DNA of 64,000 bases from an uncultured Pelagibacteraceae bacterium (GTDB lineage: Bacteria; Pseudomonadota; Alphaproteobacteria; Pelagibacterales; Pelagibacteraceae), in NCBI GenBank assembly GCA_902556905.1, contig CACDYK010000001.1:1-64000 (forward strand). The letters are read 5' to 3'. The notes beneath the pieces were generated by a model, which was not told the DNA's origin, made no database searches, and was given only the letters and a program-made list of their open reading frames with translations. The position numbers were made by a program, and so were the translations under genes. Positions 8,521-17,156 of this stretch are shown piece by piece (within the stretch, counting starts at the first letter, position 1; each line of letters starts with the position of its first letter).

Positions 8521-11500
8521 ATAACTCTTTTTTTAACTCTAAATCAACCGAGTCTATTCTTTTAGTATTTTTAGCAAGAGCTAGGTACATTGTTGGTGTC
8601 ACATATAATGTAAAGAAAGTAGAAATTATCATTCCTCCTAGAATAGTTGCTCCAACAGCTAGTCTAGATGCTTCACCAGCACCTGGTCCTATATTTCCAA
8701 TTACTAAAGGCATCATTGCTATCATTGTACTTATAGACGTCATCATAATTGGTCTAAATCTTAAGCTAGATGCTTCTTTCACAGAGCTTACTAAATCTTT
8801 ACCAGTTATTCTTATTTGGTTAGCATAATCCACAATTAAAATACTATTTTTAGTTGATATACCAATTAAAATTACTAATGCTATTTGAGAAAATATATTT
8901 ATTGAACTATTTAAAAATAAAATAAAAACTAATCCACCAAAAACAGCCAACGGCACTGTAAGCATAATTATGAATGGATGAATAAAAGAGTTAAATGTTG
9001 CAGCCATTACCAAATATGCTGTTAGTAAACCAAGTGCAAAAATTATGTAAAGTTCATTAGTAGTTTCTTTGATCTCTTCCGACTCACCTTTCCAAGTAAT
9101 TTGGTTTGTAGGCGCCACTTCGGACATGATATTTTCTAGATATTCAATTGCCTCAAACAAAGAATAATTTTCATTTACATTTGCAGAAATTGTTACAGCT
9201 CTTTGTCTGTCATATCTTGCCAATACTTTCGCAGATCCTTCTTCTTTTAAATCAACGAGGTTTGATAGTGAGATCAATTCACCAGTTGTGCCAGATCTAA
9301 CAAATAGTTTGCTTAAACTATCTTTATCTTTTCTATCAACTAGATACTGTTGAAGAATAATTGGATATTCTTTTCCTAATTTATTAAATGTGGTAACTCT
9401 TTTACCACCATATAGTGTCTCTAATGTTTGACCAATAGATCTAGTCGATATTCCTAAATCTTTAGCTTTATTTTTATTAATAACTAATTTTACTTCTGGT
9501 TTATTTCTATTAAAATCTGACTCAATTCTTGATAACCCTCTATTTCTTCGAAGTTTGTTTATAACTTCTTTTTGAATACTTTCTAATTCCTCATAGGTAC
9601 TTCCTAAAATAACCATTTGGACTGGTTTATTATAATTTGAAACTCTTATACCTTGAGGTGAAATTGGAAAAGCTAGAGTCTGAGGTACAGTCACTATCTT
9701 ACCAATAGCTTGCCTCATGATTGTCATCGCATCTTTATCTCGTTTTTTCCAGTCATCTAGTAGAGCAATTATAATAAAACTATTAAATGAATTTGCTGAG
9801 CTTCCAAAACCAGGAACTCTCATGATGAATCTGTTGTAGGGACTTTCCTCTGCTTGTAGCAATGGAAGCAATCTTTTTTCTACATCTTGAGCTCTTTGTT
9901 GTGTGTAATCAAAAGAACTACCTTCATCTGTAAAACCAATAACCAAATAAACACCCCTATCTTCTTTAGGAAGTAATTCTTTATCAGTATACATAAATAA
10001 TGCAATTGAACCAGCTATAATCAAAAAAATAAAAGTTATTACTGTTTTCTTTTTGTTAATCCAATAGTCTAATGTTTCTTTGTAAAAATTTGAAAATCCT
10101 TGAAAAAAAATATTAAATTTTTTTACAAAAAATCCATTACTTGATTTTTTTTTCAAAAATTTACTTGCCAGCATTGGTGATAAAGTTAATGCTACAAACG
10201 AAGATACAACAATAGAAAATGATAGAGCTATAGCAGTTTCTCTAAATAAAGTTCCAGAAATTCCTTTGATAAAAATTAATGGAATAAAAACTGCAAGTAA
10301 AATTAAAGTTGTAGCAATAATTGCAAAGGTAATTTGTTTTGAGCCTTTGTAAGCAGCAAGTAATGGGTTTTCTCCATTTTCTATTCTTCTGTAAATTGCA
10401 TCAGTCATTATAACCGAGTCATCAGTTATAATTCCAATTGCCAATATGAAGCTAAGTAAAACAAAAATATTAATAGAAAGATCAAATAAATAAATTCCAA
10501 GAAATGATGCAATTAAACTAACAGGTAGTGCAACTGCAGGAACTATTACTGCTTTGATATTACCTAAAAATAAATAAATTATTATTACAACTAAAACAAA
10601 TGCAATTGCTAAGGTTTTAAAAACTTCATCAATTGCAGCTTTAACGTAGGTGGCTCTATTAAATGAAACTTCTAATTTTAAACCCTCAGGTAAAGTTTTT
10701 CTTACCTCAATAATTTTTTTTTGTATTTCTTTTGATAGCTCAACTGTGGAAGCGCCACTTTTTGCATAAATACCAATCCCAACTGTTTTTTGGTTTAAAT
10801 TATTTTTACTTTGAGCTTTAAATAAAGTTTTTTCAGAAACAGGGCCTAACTCTACATTTGCAACATCAGTTAATCTTACAATTTTATCTTTCGTTTTTTT
10901 AATAGGTAAAAACTTTAATTCATCTATATTGTTGTAGGATTTATCTAAATTGATAGTTAGGTCAATATTTTCTGCTTCTAAGGTTCCAGCAGGCAGACTA
11001 ATATTTTCATTTCGAAGTGCATTCTCTACTTCCTGAATAGTCATGTCATTTGCGGCTAATTTAATAGGATCAATCCAAACTCTAACACTAAGCTCTCTAA
11101 GACCTCCTAGTAGAATTCTTCCCACATTTTTTACACTTGAGAAAGCATCAATCAAATATCTATCTGCATAATCACCAAGTTCTAAATCTGACCAGGTTGA
11201 AGATGAAACAGACAACCACATTGTTGTTGTAAAACCAGCTGCTTGTTTTAATATTTGTGGTGCATCTGCTTCAGAAGGCAGATTATCAACAACTCTTGCA
11301 ACTCTTTCTCTTATATCGTTGGCAGCATCATCAAGTTCAATGTCAGTATCAAACTCTATATTTATGCTACTTCTTCCGTTTTCAGATTTTGAATCAATAT
11401 TTTTAATTCCTTCAGCACCACCAATAACGTCTTCTATTACTTGAGTTATTTCTTGATCTACAATTGGAGCTGATGCAGACTTATAATCAACTTTTACTTG

Positions 11501-11638
11501 GACTACAGGTGGTTGTAAGCCATCAGGCAATTCCCTAACTGGAAGTTCAGAATAAACAAACAAACCAAATACAATGAGTATTAAAGATAGGACCCAAGCT
11601 ACAACAGGTCGTTTTATACTTACTTCGGTTATGTACAT
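8510..11638 (-). CDS. RND efflux pump inner-membrane permease (AcrB/MexB type)
   Basis: Large proton-driven exporter of 1042 residues in the inner membrane. The architecture is TM1, a large periplasmic loop, TM2-6, TM7, a second loop and TM8-12. The proton-relay aspartates D406/D407 are in AIGIITDDSVIM, matching AcrB D407/D408. The lysine of TM10 is present in IGISTKNSILIVDYA. The DD pair argues for the drug/organic-compound HAE group. It lies 4 bases downstream of its adaptor gene on the same strand. No TolC gene is in the window, so the outer-membrane channel must be encoded elsewhere. The substrate is unknown. Confidence 0.93.
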   Translation of the reverse strand: MYITEVSIKRPVVAWVLSLILIVFGLFVYSELPVRELPDGLQPPVVQVKVDYKSASAPIVDQEITQVIEDVIGGAEGIKNIDSKSENGRSSINIEFDTDIELDDAANDIRERVARVVDNLPSEADAPQILKQAAGFTTTMWLSVSSSTWSDLELGDYADRYLIDAFSSVKNVGRILLGGLRELSVRVWIDPIKLAANDMTIQEVENALRNENISLPAGTLEAENIDLTINLDKSYNNIDELKFLPIKKTKDKIVRLTDVANVELGPVSEKTLFKAQSKNNLNQKTVGIGIYAKSGASTVELSKEIQKKIIEVRKTLPEGLKLEVSFNRATYVKAAIDEVFKTLAIAFVLVVIIIYLFLGNIKAVIVPAVALPVSLIASFLGIYLFDLSINIFVLLSFILAIGIITDDSVIMTDAIYRRIENGENPLLAAYKGSKQITFAIIATTLILLAVFIPLIFIKGISGTLFRETAIALSFSIVVSSFVALTLSPMLASKFLKKKSSNGFFVKKFNIFFQGFSNFYKETLDYWINKKKTVITFIFLIIAGSIALFMYTDKELLPKEDRGVYLVIGFTDEGSSFDYTQQRAQDVEKRLLPLLQAEESPYNRFIMRVPGFGSSANSFNSFIIIALLDDWKKRDKDAMTIMRQAIGKIVTVPQTLAFPISPQGIRVSNYNKPVQMVILGSTYEELESIQKEVINKLRRNRGLSRIESDFNRNKPEVKLVINKNKAKDLGISTRSIGQTLETLYGGKRVTTFNKLGKEYPIILQQYLVDRKDKDSLSKLFVRSGTTGELISLSNLVDLKEEGSAKVLARYDRQRAVTISANVNENYSLFEAIEYLENIMSEVAPTNQITWKGESEEIKETTNELYIIFALGLLTAYLVMAATFNSFIHPFIIMLTVPLAVFGGLVFILFLNSSINIFSQIALVILIGISTKNSILIVDYANQIRITGKDLVSSVKEASSLRFRPIMMTSISTMIAMMPLVIGNIGPGAGEASRLAVGATILGGMIISTFFTLYVTPTMYLALAKNTKRIDSVDLELKKELSKK

Positions 11639-11642
11639 TTAT

Positions 11643-12638
11643 TTATTTTTTCTCTGTCTCAGATTTTTTAAAAGGGTTTAATTTTTTTAACCAATCAAAT
11701 TTACTTTTTTTTGCTTCTGTTTTATCTGGCTTCCCTTTTTTTTTCCAACTTGATGCTTTTGGTTTTGAGCCATATTTAATTGGTTTAATCTTTCCATTAG
11801 GTCTTGTTTTTTTTAAACCTTCAGCAACTACTGTGTCACCATCTTCAAGACCAGATTTGATTTCTACAATTCCTTTTTTTCTTAGTCCAATTTCTATTGG
11901 TACTTTTTTTACAGTATTTTCTTTATCTACTTTATATACATAAACATTATCACCTTCCATTATCAGGCTGGTATCAAGAATACTTAATGAATTTCTTTCA
12001 TTATAATTAATAGATACTTCTAATAGTGACCCAGATAAAAGTTCGTTATTAGGGTTATCAAGTTTAATCCTTACCGGTAAAGATCTTTTGTTTGTGTCAA
12101 TTCTGCTTGCAGTAGACTCTACAGTTCCAGAATAATTTTTAAGAGCATTTCCAGAAAATTTTATATTTACGTTCTGACCTTTTTTAACATACGGCGCGAA
12201 AGTTTCAGGTATATCTACATCAACGAATAGAACTGAAGTATCTTCTAAATTTAATATAATTGAACTTTTTGATACATCAATATCGTTAGAAAAATTTCGC
12301 TTACCAATAATTCCATCAAAAGGAGTAGTTATATTTCTATTCTTAAGTTTAGCAATTATGTCTCCAGCCTTAACTTTTGTATTAAATTTAATTGGTTCTA
12401 GGATTTCATATTTTTCAATATTAAAAGACTTTATTTGTGCGGGTACAGCGGTACCAAATGTTTCAACTGTATTTTGAAACATTTTTTGTTCAACAACTTT
12501 TACAATTATTCCTGGCGGAGGTCTTTTACTAAATTTTTTTTTAAAATGATTACCAATCATTGTTCTAGCAATGATTACTGCAGCAATGATAAAAAAGAAT
12601 AATAATACTACTGATATAATTTTTGTTGATCTTTTCAT
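11643..12638 (-). CDS. RND periplasmic adaptor (membrane fusion protein)
   Basis: Adaptor that bridges the RND permease to an outer-membrane channel. An N-terminal membrane anchor (about residues 8-28) is followed by a lipoyl/barrel-sandwich half (TKVKAGDIIAKLKNRNITTPFDGIIGKR) and beta-barrel regions. The coiled-coil hairpin is nearly absent, because the two lipoyl halves follow each other directly, as in short adaptors. The C-terminal 45 residues are lysine-rich and low in complexity. It starts 3 bases after the sulfurtransferase stop codon and ends 4 bases before the pump gene, so pump and adaptor are co-transcribed. Confidence 0.88.
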   Translation of the reverse strand: MKRSTKIISVVLLFFFIIAAVIIARTMIGNHFKKKFSKRPPPGIIVKVVEQKMFQNTVETFGTAVPAQIKSFNIEKYEILEPIKFNTKVKAGDIIAKLKNRNITTPFDGIIGKRNFSNDIDVSKSSIILNLEDTSVLFVDVDIPETFAPYVKKGQNVNIKFSGNALKNYSGTVESTASRIDTNKRSLPVRIKLDNPNNELLSGSLLEVSINYNERNSLSILDTSLIMEGDNVYVYKVDKENTVKKVPIEIGLRKKGIVEIKSGLEDGDTVVAEGLKKTRPNGKIKPIKYGSKPKASSWKKKGKPDKTEAKKSKFDWLKKLNPFKKSETEKK

Positions 12639-12641
12639 ATT

Positions 12642-13454
12642 TTAGTTTCTCCCATACTCAGACCATGAGCCATCATAAATTGTCGGCATATATTTATCAT
12701 TTATTAAAGAATAAGCTAGGGCCAATACACTCGCAGTTACCCCTGAGCCACATGAAAATACAAGATTTTTATCAAAGTCAAAGTTTAATGACTTAAATTT
12801 TTCTAAGATTTTATCTTTGCTGACAAATGTATGGTCATCATTAATTAACTCATTAAAAGGTAAGCAAAAAGAATTTTGTATTGAACCACTTCTTAAACCT
12901 TTTCTTGGCTCAGCAACTTTACCCTCAAATCTTTCTCTGCTTCTTGCATCAATGACCGTGAAATCATTTTTATCAATATTTTCGTCTATCTGTTTTTTAC
13001 TTTTAACTAGCTCTATATTTTCTTCACATGAATAGATAGAATTTTTACTGATTACCTCTTTATTATCTGTGATTTTATTTTCTTTTTTCCATTTCTTAAA
13101 TCCACCATCAAGAATATGAACTAGTTTTGGATCATGCCCAAAATAAATTAGGTTATACCAACATCTACATGAGCTTATTACATCTGAATTATCATAAATT
13201 ACAACTTCATCTTTATTTTCAATGCCCATATCTTCCATAATTTTTTTCCATGAATTTAAATCAGTTAGCATGTGGGGTAGGTCTGTATTTGTTTTTGAAT
13301 TCTTATCTAGATCAAAAAAAATTGCATTCGGTATATGCTCATTTAGATATTCTTCAAAGCCATTTCTACTTGTCTGAGGCATATGCCAGGAGCAATCAAT
13401 AATTTTTACATTATTAATGTTTTCCTCTAACCAATTTGCATCAACTAAAGACAT
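12642..13454 (-). CDS. sseA: 3-mercaptopyruvate sulfurtransferase (two rhodanese domains)
   Basis: Tandem rhodanese protein of 270 residues. The N-terminal domain is inactive and the C-terminal one carries the catalytic cysteine in CGSGVTA. That loop is typical of 3-mercaptopyruvate sulfurtransferases rather than thiosulfate sulfurtransferases (CRKGVTA). It transfers sulfur from mercaptopyruvate to thiol acceptors or cyanide. It lies in a same-strand run msrA-sseA-adaptor-RND pump with gaps of 1-4 bases, so it may share their transcript, though no functional link is obvious. The substrate call is based on the loop only. Confidence 0.88.
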   Translation of the reverse strand: MSLVDANWLEENINNVKIIDCSWHMPQTSRNGFEEYLNEHIPNAIFFDLDKNSKTNTDLPHMLTDLNSWKKIMEDMGIENKDEVVIYDNSDVISSCRCWYNLIYFGHDPKLVHILDGGFKKWKKENKITDNKEVISKNSIYSCEENIELVKSKKQIDENIDKNDFTVIDARSRERFEGKVAEPRKGLRSGSIQNSFCLPFNELINDDHTFVSKDKILEKFKSLNFDFDKNLVFSCGSGVTASVLALAYSLINDKYMPTIYDGSWSEYGRN

Positions 13455-13455
13455 G

Positions 13456-13899
13456 TTATCTCTTTTCTAAATATTTTTGATGATATTCTTCTGCTAGACA
13501 ATAATTTTTTACCAAAGAAGTTTTGGTGACAATTTTTCCTGAAAATTTAATATTTTCCTCTTTAATTACTTTTTCTGAAATTTCTTTTTGTTGATCATTT
13601 AAATAAAAAATTTCACTTCTATACTGAGTACCAAAATCTGGACCCTGAGAATTTAAAGTTGTTGGGTCATGAATTTCAAAAAAAAATTTTAAAATTTTTT
13701 CATAAGATATAATTTTAGGATCAAAGTCTAATTTTACAACTTCAGCATGATTAGTAGTTCCAGTACATACTTCTTTATAAGTTGTTTCACTACTATTGCC
13801 TCCACAATAACCTACTTCAGTTTTAACAACTCCATCAAGTTTACTAAACTTAATTTCTGGTCCCCAAAAACATCCTAATCCTAAAATTGCTATTTCCAT
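13456..13899 (-). CDS. msrA: Peptide-methionine (S)-S-oxide reductase
   Basis: Repairs methionine-S-sulfoxide in proteins and free methionine using thioredoxin. The catalytic motif GCFWG has the nucleophile C10. The internal GYCGG and HAEVVKLDFDP segments and the C-terminal resolving cysteine in NYCLAEEYHQ are family signatures. At 147 residues it is a compact MsrA. It ends one base before sseA and is probably the first gene of that same-strand run. The start is clear, 34 bases from the divergent DMT transporter. Confidence 0.95.
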   Translation of the reverse strand: MEIAILGLGCFWGPEIKFSKLDGVVKTEVGYCGGNSSETTYKEVCTGTTNHAEVVKLDFDPKIISYEKILKFFFEIHDPTTLNSQGPDFGTQYRSEIFYLNDQQKEISEKVIKEENIKFSGKIVTKTSLVKNYCLAEEYHQKYLEKR

Positions 13900-13933
13900 T
13901 GATAAATTACTTATTTAATTTAAAGTTAATCAA

Positions 13934-14815
13934 ATGTTATCTAAAAATCAATTGGGCTTTTTTTACATGTTCATTTCTGTGTGCGCATTTTCACTTATGG
14001 ATGTAATTGTTAAATGGTCTGATGATTATCCGATAGGGCAAGTTCTATTTTTTAGAGGGTTTTGTGGTATAATTCCTATTTTATTTCTTATTCCAAAAGA
14101 TAGGTATCTAGATTTTTATAAAACAGACCGAAGTTTTCTTCATATAAAAAGATGCTTAGCTGGTTTAATAGCACTAATATCTATATTTATTGCTTTAAGG
14201 AATTTACCTCTAGCAACAGTTGTTAGTATTTCATTCGCTGCCCCAATATTTACAACTATCTTTTCAATATTTTTATTAAATGAAAAAGTTGGTTTTTATA
14301 GATGGTTAGCAGTTTTGGTTGGTTTTATTGGAATTATTGTTATTTCTGAACCGGGATTTAGTTCATTAAATTTTTATTATATTTATCCAATAATTTTTTG
14401 TTTAGGTTTGTCTTATGTGGCAATAGCAATTAGAAAATTATCATCAACCGAACCCGTTTGGCTAATTGGTTTCTTCTTTTCTTTTTCAATTATGATTTTA
14501 AGTTTTTTTACTTTTTATCAAAATTGGATAATGCCAAGTTTAAAAGATTTATTTTTGTTATCAATGGTAGGTATATTGGGAGGTCTTGCAAATTTATGGT
14601 TAACTCAATCATATAAGTTTTCTGAAGTTAGTTTAGTAACCCCATTAAAATATTTAGCATTAGTGTTTGCAATCTTATTTGGTTATTTTATTTGGAACGA
14701 AGTGCCAACAACAAAAACTTTAGCAGGAGCTTCATTGGTTATTATTTCTTCATTCATAATATTTAAAAGAGAAATGACTCTTAAGAAGCGTGTATCAGTC
14801 ACTAGGCATGAGTAA
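13934..14815 (+). CDS. DMT superfamily transporter (EamA domains)
   Basis: Inner-membrane protein of 293 residues with about ten predicted hydrophobic segments arranged as two EamA repeats. The first starts near residue 8 (FYMFISVCAFSLMDVIVKW) and the second near residue 150. Family members export amino acids, S-adenosylmethionine, purine bases or other metabolites; the substrate here cannot be read from sequence. The last 8 bases overlap the alkA-like start (ATGAGTAA), which suggests translational coupling with the glycosylase gene. Confidence 0.85.
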   Translation: MLSKNQLGFFYMFISVCAFSLMDVIVKWSDDYPIGQVLFFRGFCGIIPILFLIPKDRYLDFYKTDRSFLHIKRCLAGLIALISIFIALRNLPLATVVSISFAAPIFTTIFSIFLLNEKVGFYRWLAVLVGFIGIIVISEPGFSSLNFYYIYPIIFCLGLSYVAIAIRKLSSTEPVWLIGFFFSFSIMILSFFTFYQNWIMPSLKDLFLLSMVGILGGLANLWLTQSYKFSEVSLVTPLKYLALVFAILFGYFIWNEVPTTKTLAGASLVIISSFIIFKREMTLKKRVSVTRHE

Positions 14816-15443
14816 TACACCCAAATATTGGAATAATGCCAAAAAATATTTATCTAAAAAAGATAAAGTTATGGCATCTTTGATTAACAAATATAAATCT
14901 CCATCAGAAACAATATTAAGCTCTAGAAAAGATATTTTCTTTTCACTTTGTAAAAGTATTATAGGACAACAAATTAGTGTTGCAGCAGCCAATTCTGTTT
15001 TTTTACGATTCAAAAAAAAATGTAAAAATAAAATTAGTGCTAAAACTGTGAATGCCTTATCTTTTTCTCAATTGAAATCATGTGGACTTAGTAAACAAAA
15101 AGTTAAAGGTATTCAAAGCCTATCGAAACAAATTCTAAATAAAACTTTTAATCCAAGACTAATATCTAAGATGTCAGATGAAGAAGCTATTTTATATCTT
15201 TCTAAATTAAGACAGATAGGAAGATGGTCTGCTGAAATGATTTTGTTATTTACTTATAATCGATCTAATATTTGGCCAATTCAAGATATAGGGTTGTTAA
15301 GAGCTATTTCTAAAAATTATAAAAAAAAATATTTACCACCTGAAAGTTACGTTAATTTATTGAAAAAAAGATTTTCTCCATACTGTTCAGTAGCAACCTG
15401 GTATTTATGGAGAAGTATAGATCCAGAACCTATTCAGTACTAA
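14808..15443 (+). CDS. DNA-3-methyladenine glycosylase (AlkA/HhH-GPD family)
   Basis: Base-excision repair glycosylase of 211 residues removing alkylated purines. The HhH-GPD fold is shown by IIGQQISVAAANSV, the hairpin LSKLRQIGRWSAEMILLF and the catalytic aspartate in WPIQDIGLLRA. The N-terminal TBP-like domain of E. coli AlkA is missing, so it is a minimal AlkA/Mag1 type. The ATG at 14808 is chosen over a GTG at 14790: it gives the compact ATGAGTAA overlap with the upstream stop. The 3' end overlaps the convergent DUF1330 gene by 14 bases. Confidence 0.88.
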   Translation: MSNTPKYWNNAKKYLSKKDKVMASLINKYKSPSETILSSRKDIFFSLCKSIIGQQISVAAANSVFLRFKKKCKNKISAKTVNALSFSQLKSCGLSKQKVKGIQSLSKQILNKTFNPRLISKMSDEEAILYLSKLRQIGRWSAEMILLFTYNRSNIWPIQDIGLLRAISKNYKKKYLPPESYVNLLKKRFSPYCSVATWYLWRSIDPEPIQY

Positions 15444-15729
15444 AACCCTCAATTACTTGCATGTGTCTAACAGTTGTATCTTTTGCTAGATCCCAACCAG
15501 CCAAATATTCTTTTGAATTATGGCATTCAATAGCTTTTTCATAGCTTGGAAATTCCCAAACAACCGTTCTAACAAAATCATCTCCCTCAAATGTTTCATG
15601 TTTTCCACCTCTCACAAGAGGCACACCTCCAAAACCTTTTATAATAGGTGTTACTGCTTCAGCATATTTTTTTAAGTTTTCTTGATTTTCAACTTTTAAA
15701 TATAAGCTTATCCAGTAACCTTTTTTCAT
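15430..15729 (-). CDS. DUF1330 family protein
   Basis: Small soluble protein of 99 residues with the ferredoxin-like dimeric alpha/beta-barrel pattern of DUF1330: KGYWISLYLKVENQ at the N-terminus, GGVPLVRGGKHETFEG in the middle, VVWEFPSYEKAIECHNSKEY before the C-terminus. Its biochemical role is not established. It lies 35 bases downstream of the xdhC-like genes on the same strand, so it may be the last gene of that transcript and part of the purine island. That link is positional only. Confidence 0.8.
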   Translation of the reverse strand: MKKGYWISLYLKVENQENLKKYAEAVTPIIKGFGGVPLVRGGKHETFEGDDFVRTVVWEFPSYEKAIECHNSKEYLAGWDLAKDTTVRHMQVIEGFSTE

Positions 15730-15764
15730 TTAATTAACTTATTTCTTTAATTTTTATAGTTCAA

Positions 15765-16445
15765 TTATAATTTGTGAGTTTCTGAAACAAGCTGCGCAAC
15801 AATTGATAAAGCAATTTCAGGAGCAGATTTTCCTCCAAGTTTAATACCTATTGGTCCATGTATTGACTCAATTTCTTCTTCATTAAATCCAGCCTCTTTT
15901 AATCTTTCACATCTCTTAATATGCGTTTTTTTACTCCCAAGAGCACCAATATAAAAAAACTTATTTTTTAATGCATGCCTTAATGCTGGATCATCTATTT
16001 TTGGGTCATGGGTGAGTGTTATTAATGCATTATTAGAGTTTGTTTGTAATTTATTTAAAATTTCATCTGGCCACCCATTTATAATTTCTATATTTGGAAA
16101 TCTTTCTGTAGTGATAAAATATTTTCTTGGATCAATAATTTTAACTTCAAAATCAAGATTTTTAAATAAATCAAACAAATATTGAGAAATATGAACAGCT
16201 CCTACAATAATAACCTCAATTGGCTTTATGTAGTTCTGAATAAATATTTGAGTTCCATCAATAACGCCATTTTTTTTAAGATAATGATAATTTTCTATTT
16301 CTTTTTTAGAACTTTCAAAATCTTTACTTAAGAATTTTCCAAATTCAAATATTTCACTATTACCATTAATCAAATTTGTTAATACAGCAAAATTTTCTTT
16401 AGAAGATTTTTTTTTAATTATCTCTTTGAGTATTTGTATTTTCAT
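15765..16445 (-). CDS. xdhC: XdhC-like protein, C-terminal Rossmann domain as a separate gene
   Basis: The 226 residues match the XdhC C-terminal domain: a nucleotide-binding IIVGAVHISQYLFDLF segment, VKIIDPRKYF, ALITLTHDPKIDDPALRHAL, YIGALGSKKTHIKR and a GPIGIKLGGKSAPEIALSI end. XdhC proteins bind the molybdenum cofactor, help sulfurate it, and insert it into xanthine dehydrogenase. The start overlaps the stop of the upstream N-terminal-domain gene by 4 bases (ATGA-type coupling), so the two chains probably assemble into one factor. It faces away from xdhAB but lies in the same island. Confidence 0.88.
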   Translation of the reverse strand: MKIQILKEIIKKKSSKENFAVLTNLINGNSEIFEFGKFLSKDFESSKKEIENYHYLKKNGVIDGTQIFIQNYIKPIEVIIVGAVHISQYLFDLFKNLDFEVKIIDPRKYFITTERFPNIEIINGWPDEILNKLQTNSNNALITLTHDPKIDDPALRHALKNKFFYIGALGSKKTHIKRCERLKEAGFNEEEIESIHGPIGIKLGGKSAPEIALSIVAQLVSETHKL

Positions 16446-16774
16446 GAATTAATTTGTTCAATAAAAATTTTTATTTCACCTCCACAGGCCAGACCTACAT
16501 CCCATGCATTTTCTTCAGAAACTTTAAATTTTATTTGCTTAAATAAATTATTATTCTTTATTAATTCTAAACATTCAGCTATTACATTTGACTCCACACA
16601 ACCACCTGAAACTGATCCAAAAAAGTCTCCTTTTTCATTAATAATCATACTACTCCCTGTGGGACAAGGAGAGGAACCCCAAGTATGAATTACTCTTGCA
16701 AGCACTACTTTTTGGTTAGATTCAATCCAGACATTAGCCTGTTCCAAAACTGTTCTCTTCAATTGTTTTTTCAT
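16442..16774 (-). CDS. XdhC/CoxI N-terminal domain protein
   Basis: The 110 residues match the XdhC_CoxI domain: VVLARVIHTWGSSPCPTGSSM, then GSVSGGCVESNVIAE and WDVGLACGGEIKIFIE. The conserved cysteines of this domain (SGGCVE and LACGG) are present. It precedes and overlaps the Rossmann-domain gene by 4 bases, so the usual single XdhC chain is divided in two. Together they should load sulfurated molybdopterin cofactor into XdhAB. A 50-base gap holds the divergent promoters for this gene and the cytochrome c gene. Confidence 0.87.
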   Translation of the reverse strand: MKKQLKRTVLEQANVWIESNQKVVLARVIHTWGSSPCPTGSSMIINEKGDFFGSVSGGCVESNVIAECLELIKNNNLFKQIKFKVSEENAWDVGLACGGEIKIFIEQINS

Positions 16775-16824
16775 ACAACAAATTTATCTTTTTAGTTTTT
16801 TTTATTTATGATACCAAATTTACA

Positions 16825-17148
16825 ATGAAAAAATTATTTTTAAATTCTTCAAAAGCTTTCTTCATAATACTATTTTCATCAATTATACATGTTAATGCTG
16901 ATGAAATATTTATTAAAGGAAAAGAAGTTTTTCTTGAGGCCGGAAATTGTGCTGCATGTCATACTCTTTCAGATGCGGGTTCAAACGTAAATATTGGTCC
17001 AAATTTAAACGAAATCAGACCAGATATTCAAAGAATCATAATGGCGGTTAGAAATGGAATAGGAGTGATGCCTGCTATGGAAGGTATATTAACTAATGAA
17101 GAAATAGAGGCAGTTGCCCACTATGTTTCTATAAGTGCTGAACAATAA
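16825..17148 (+). CDS. Small periplasmic cytochrome c, candidate electron acceptor of urate oxidase
   Basis: The 107 residues begin with a signal peptide (about 1-25, cleavage near VNA-DE). A class I cytochrome c fold follows, with haem-binding C42-A-A-C45-H46 and a likely axial methionine at M82 or M85. Only ~82 residues remain after cleavage, about the size of the cytochrome c domain at the C-terminus of canonical PuuD. The PuuD in this island lacks that domain, so this protein is a good candidate partner. That assignment is inference. The gene stands alone on the + strand, between two minus-strand catabolic groups. Confidence 0.88.
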   Translation: MKKLFLNSSKAFFIILFSSIIHVNADEIFIKGKEVFLEAGNCAACHTLSDAGSNVNIGPNLNEIRPDIQRIIMAVRNGIGVMPAMEGILTNEEIEAVAHYVSISAEQ

Positions 17149-17156
17149 TAGAGATT

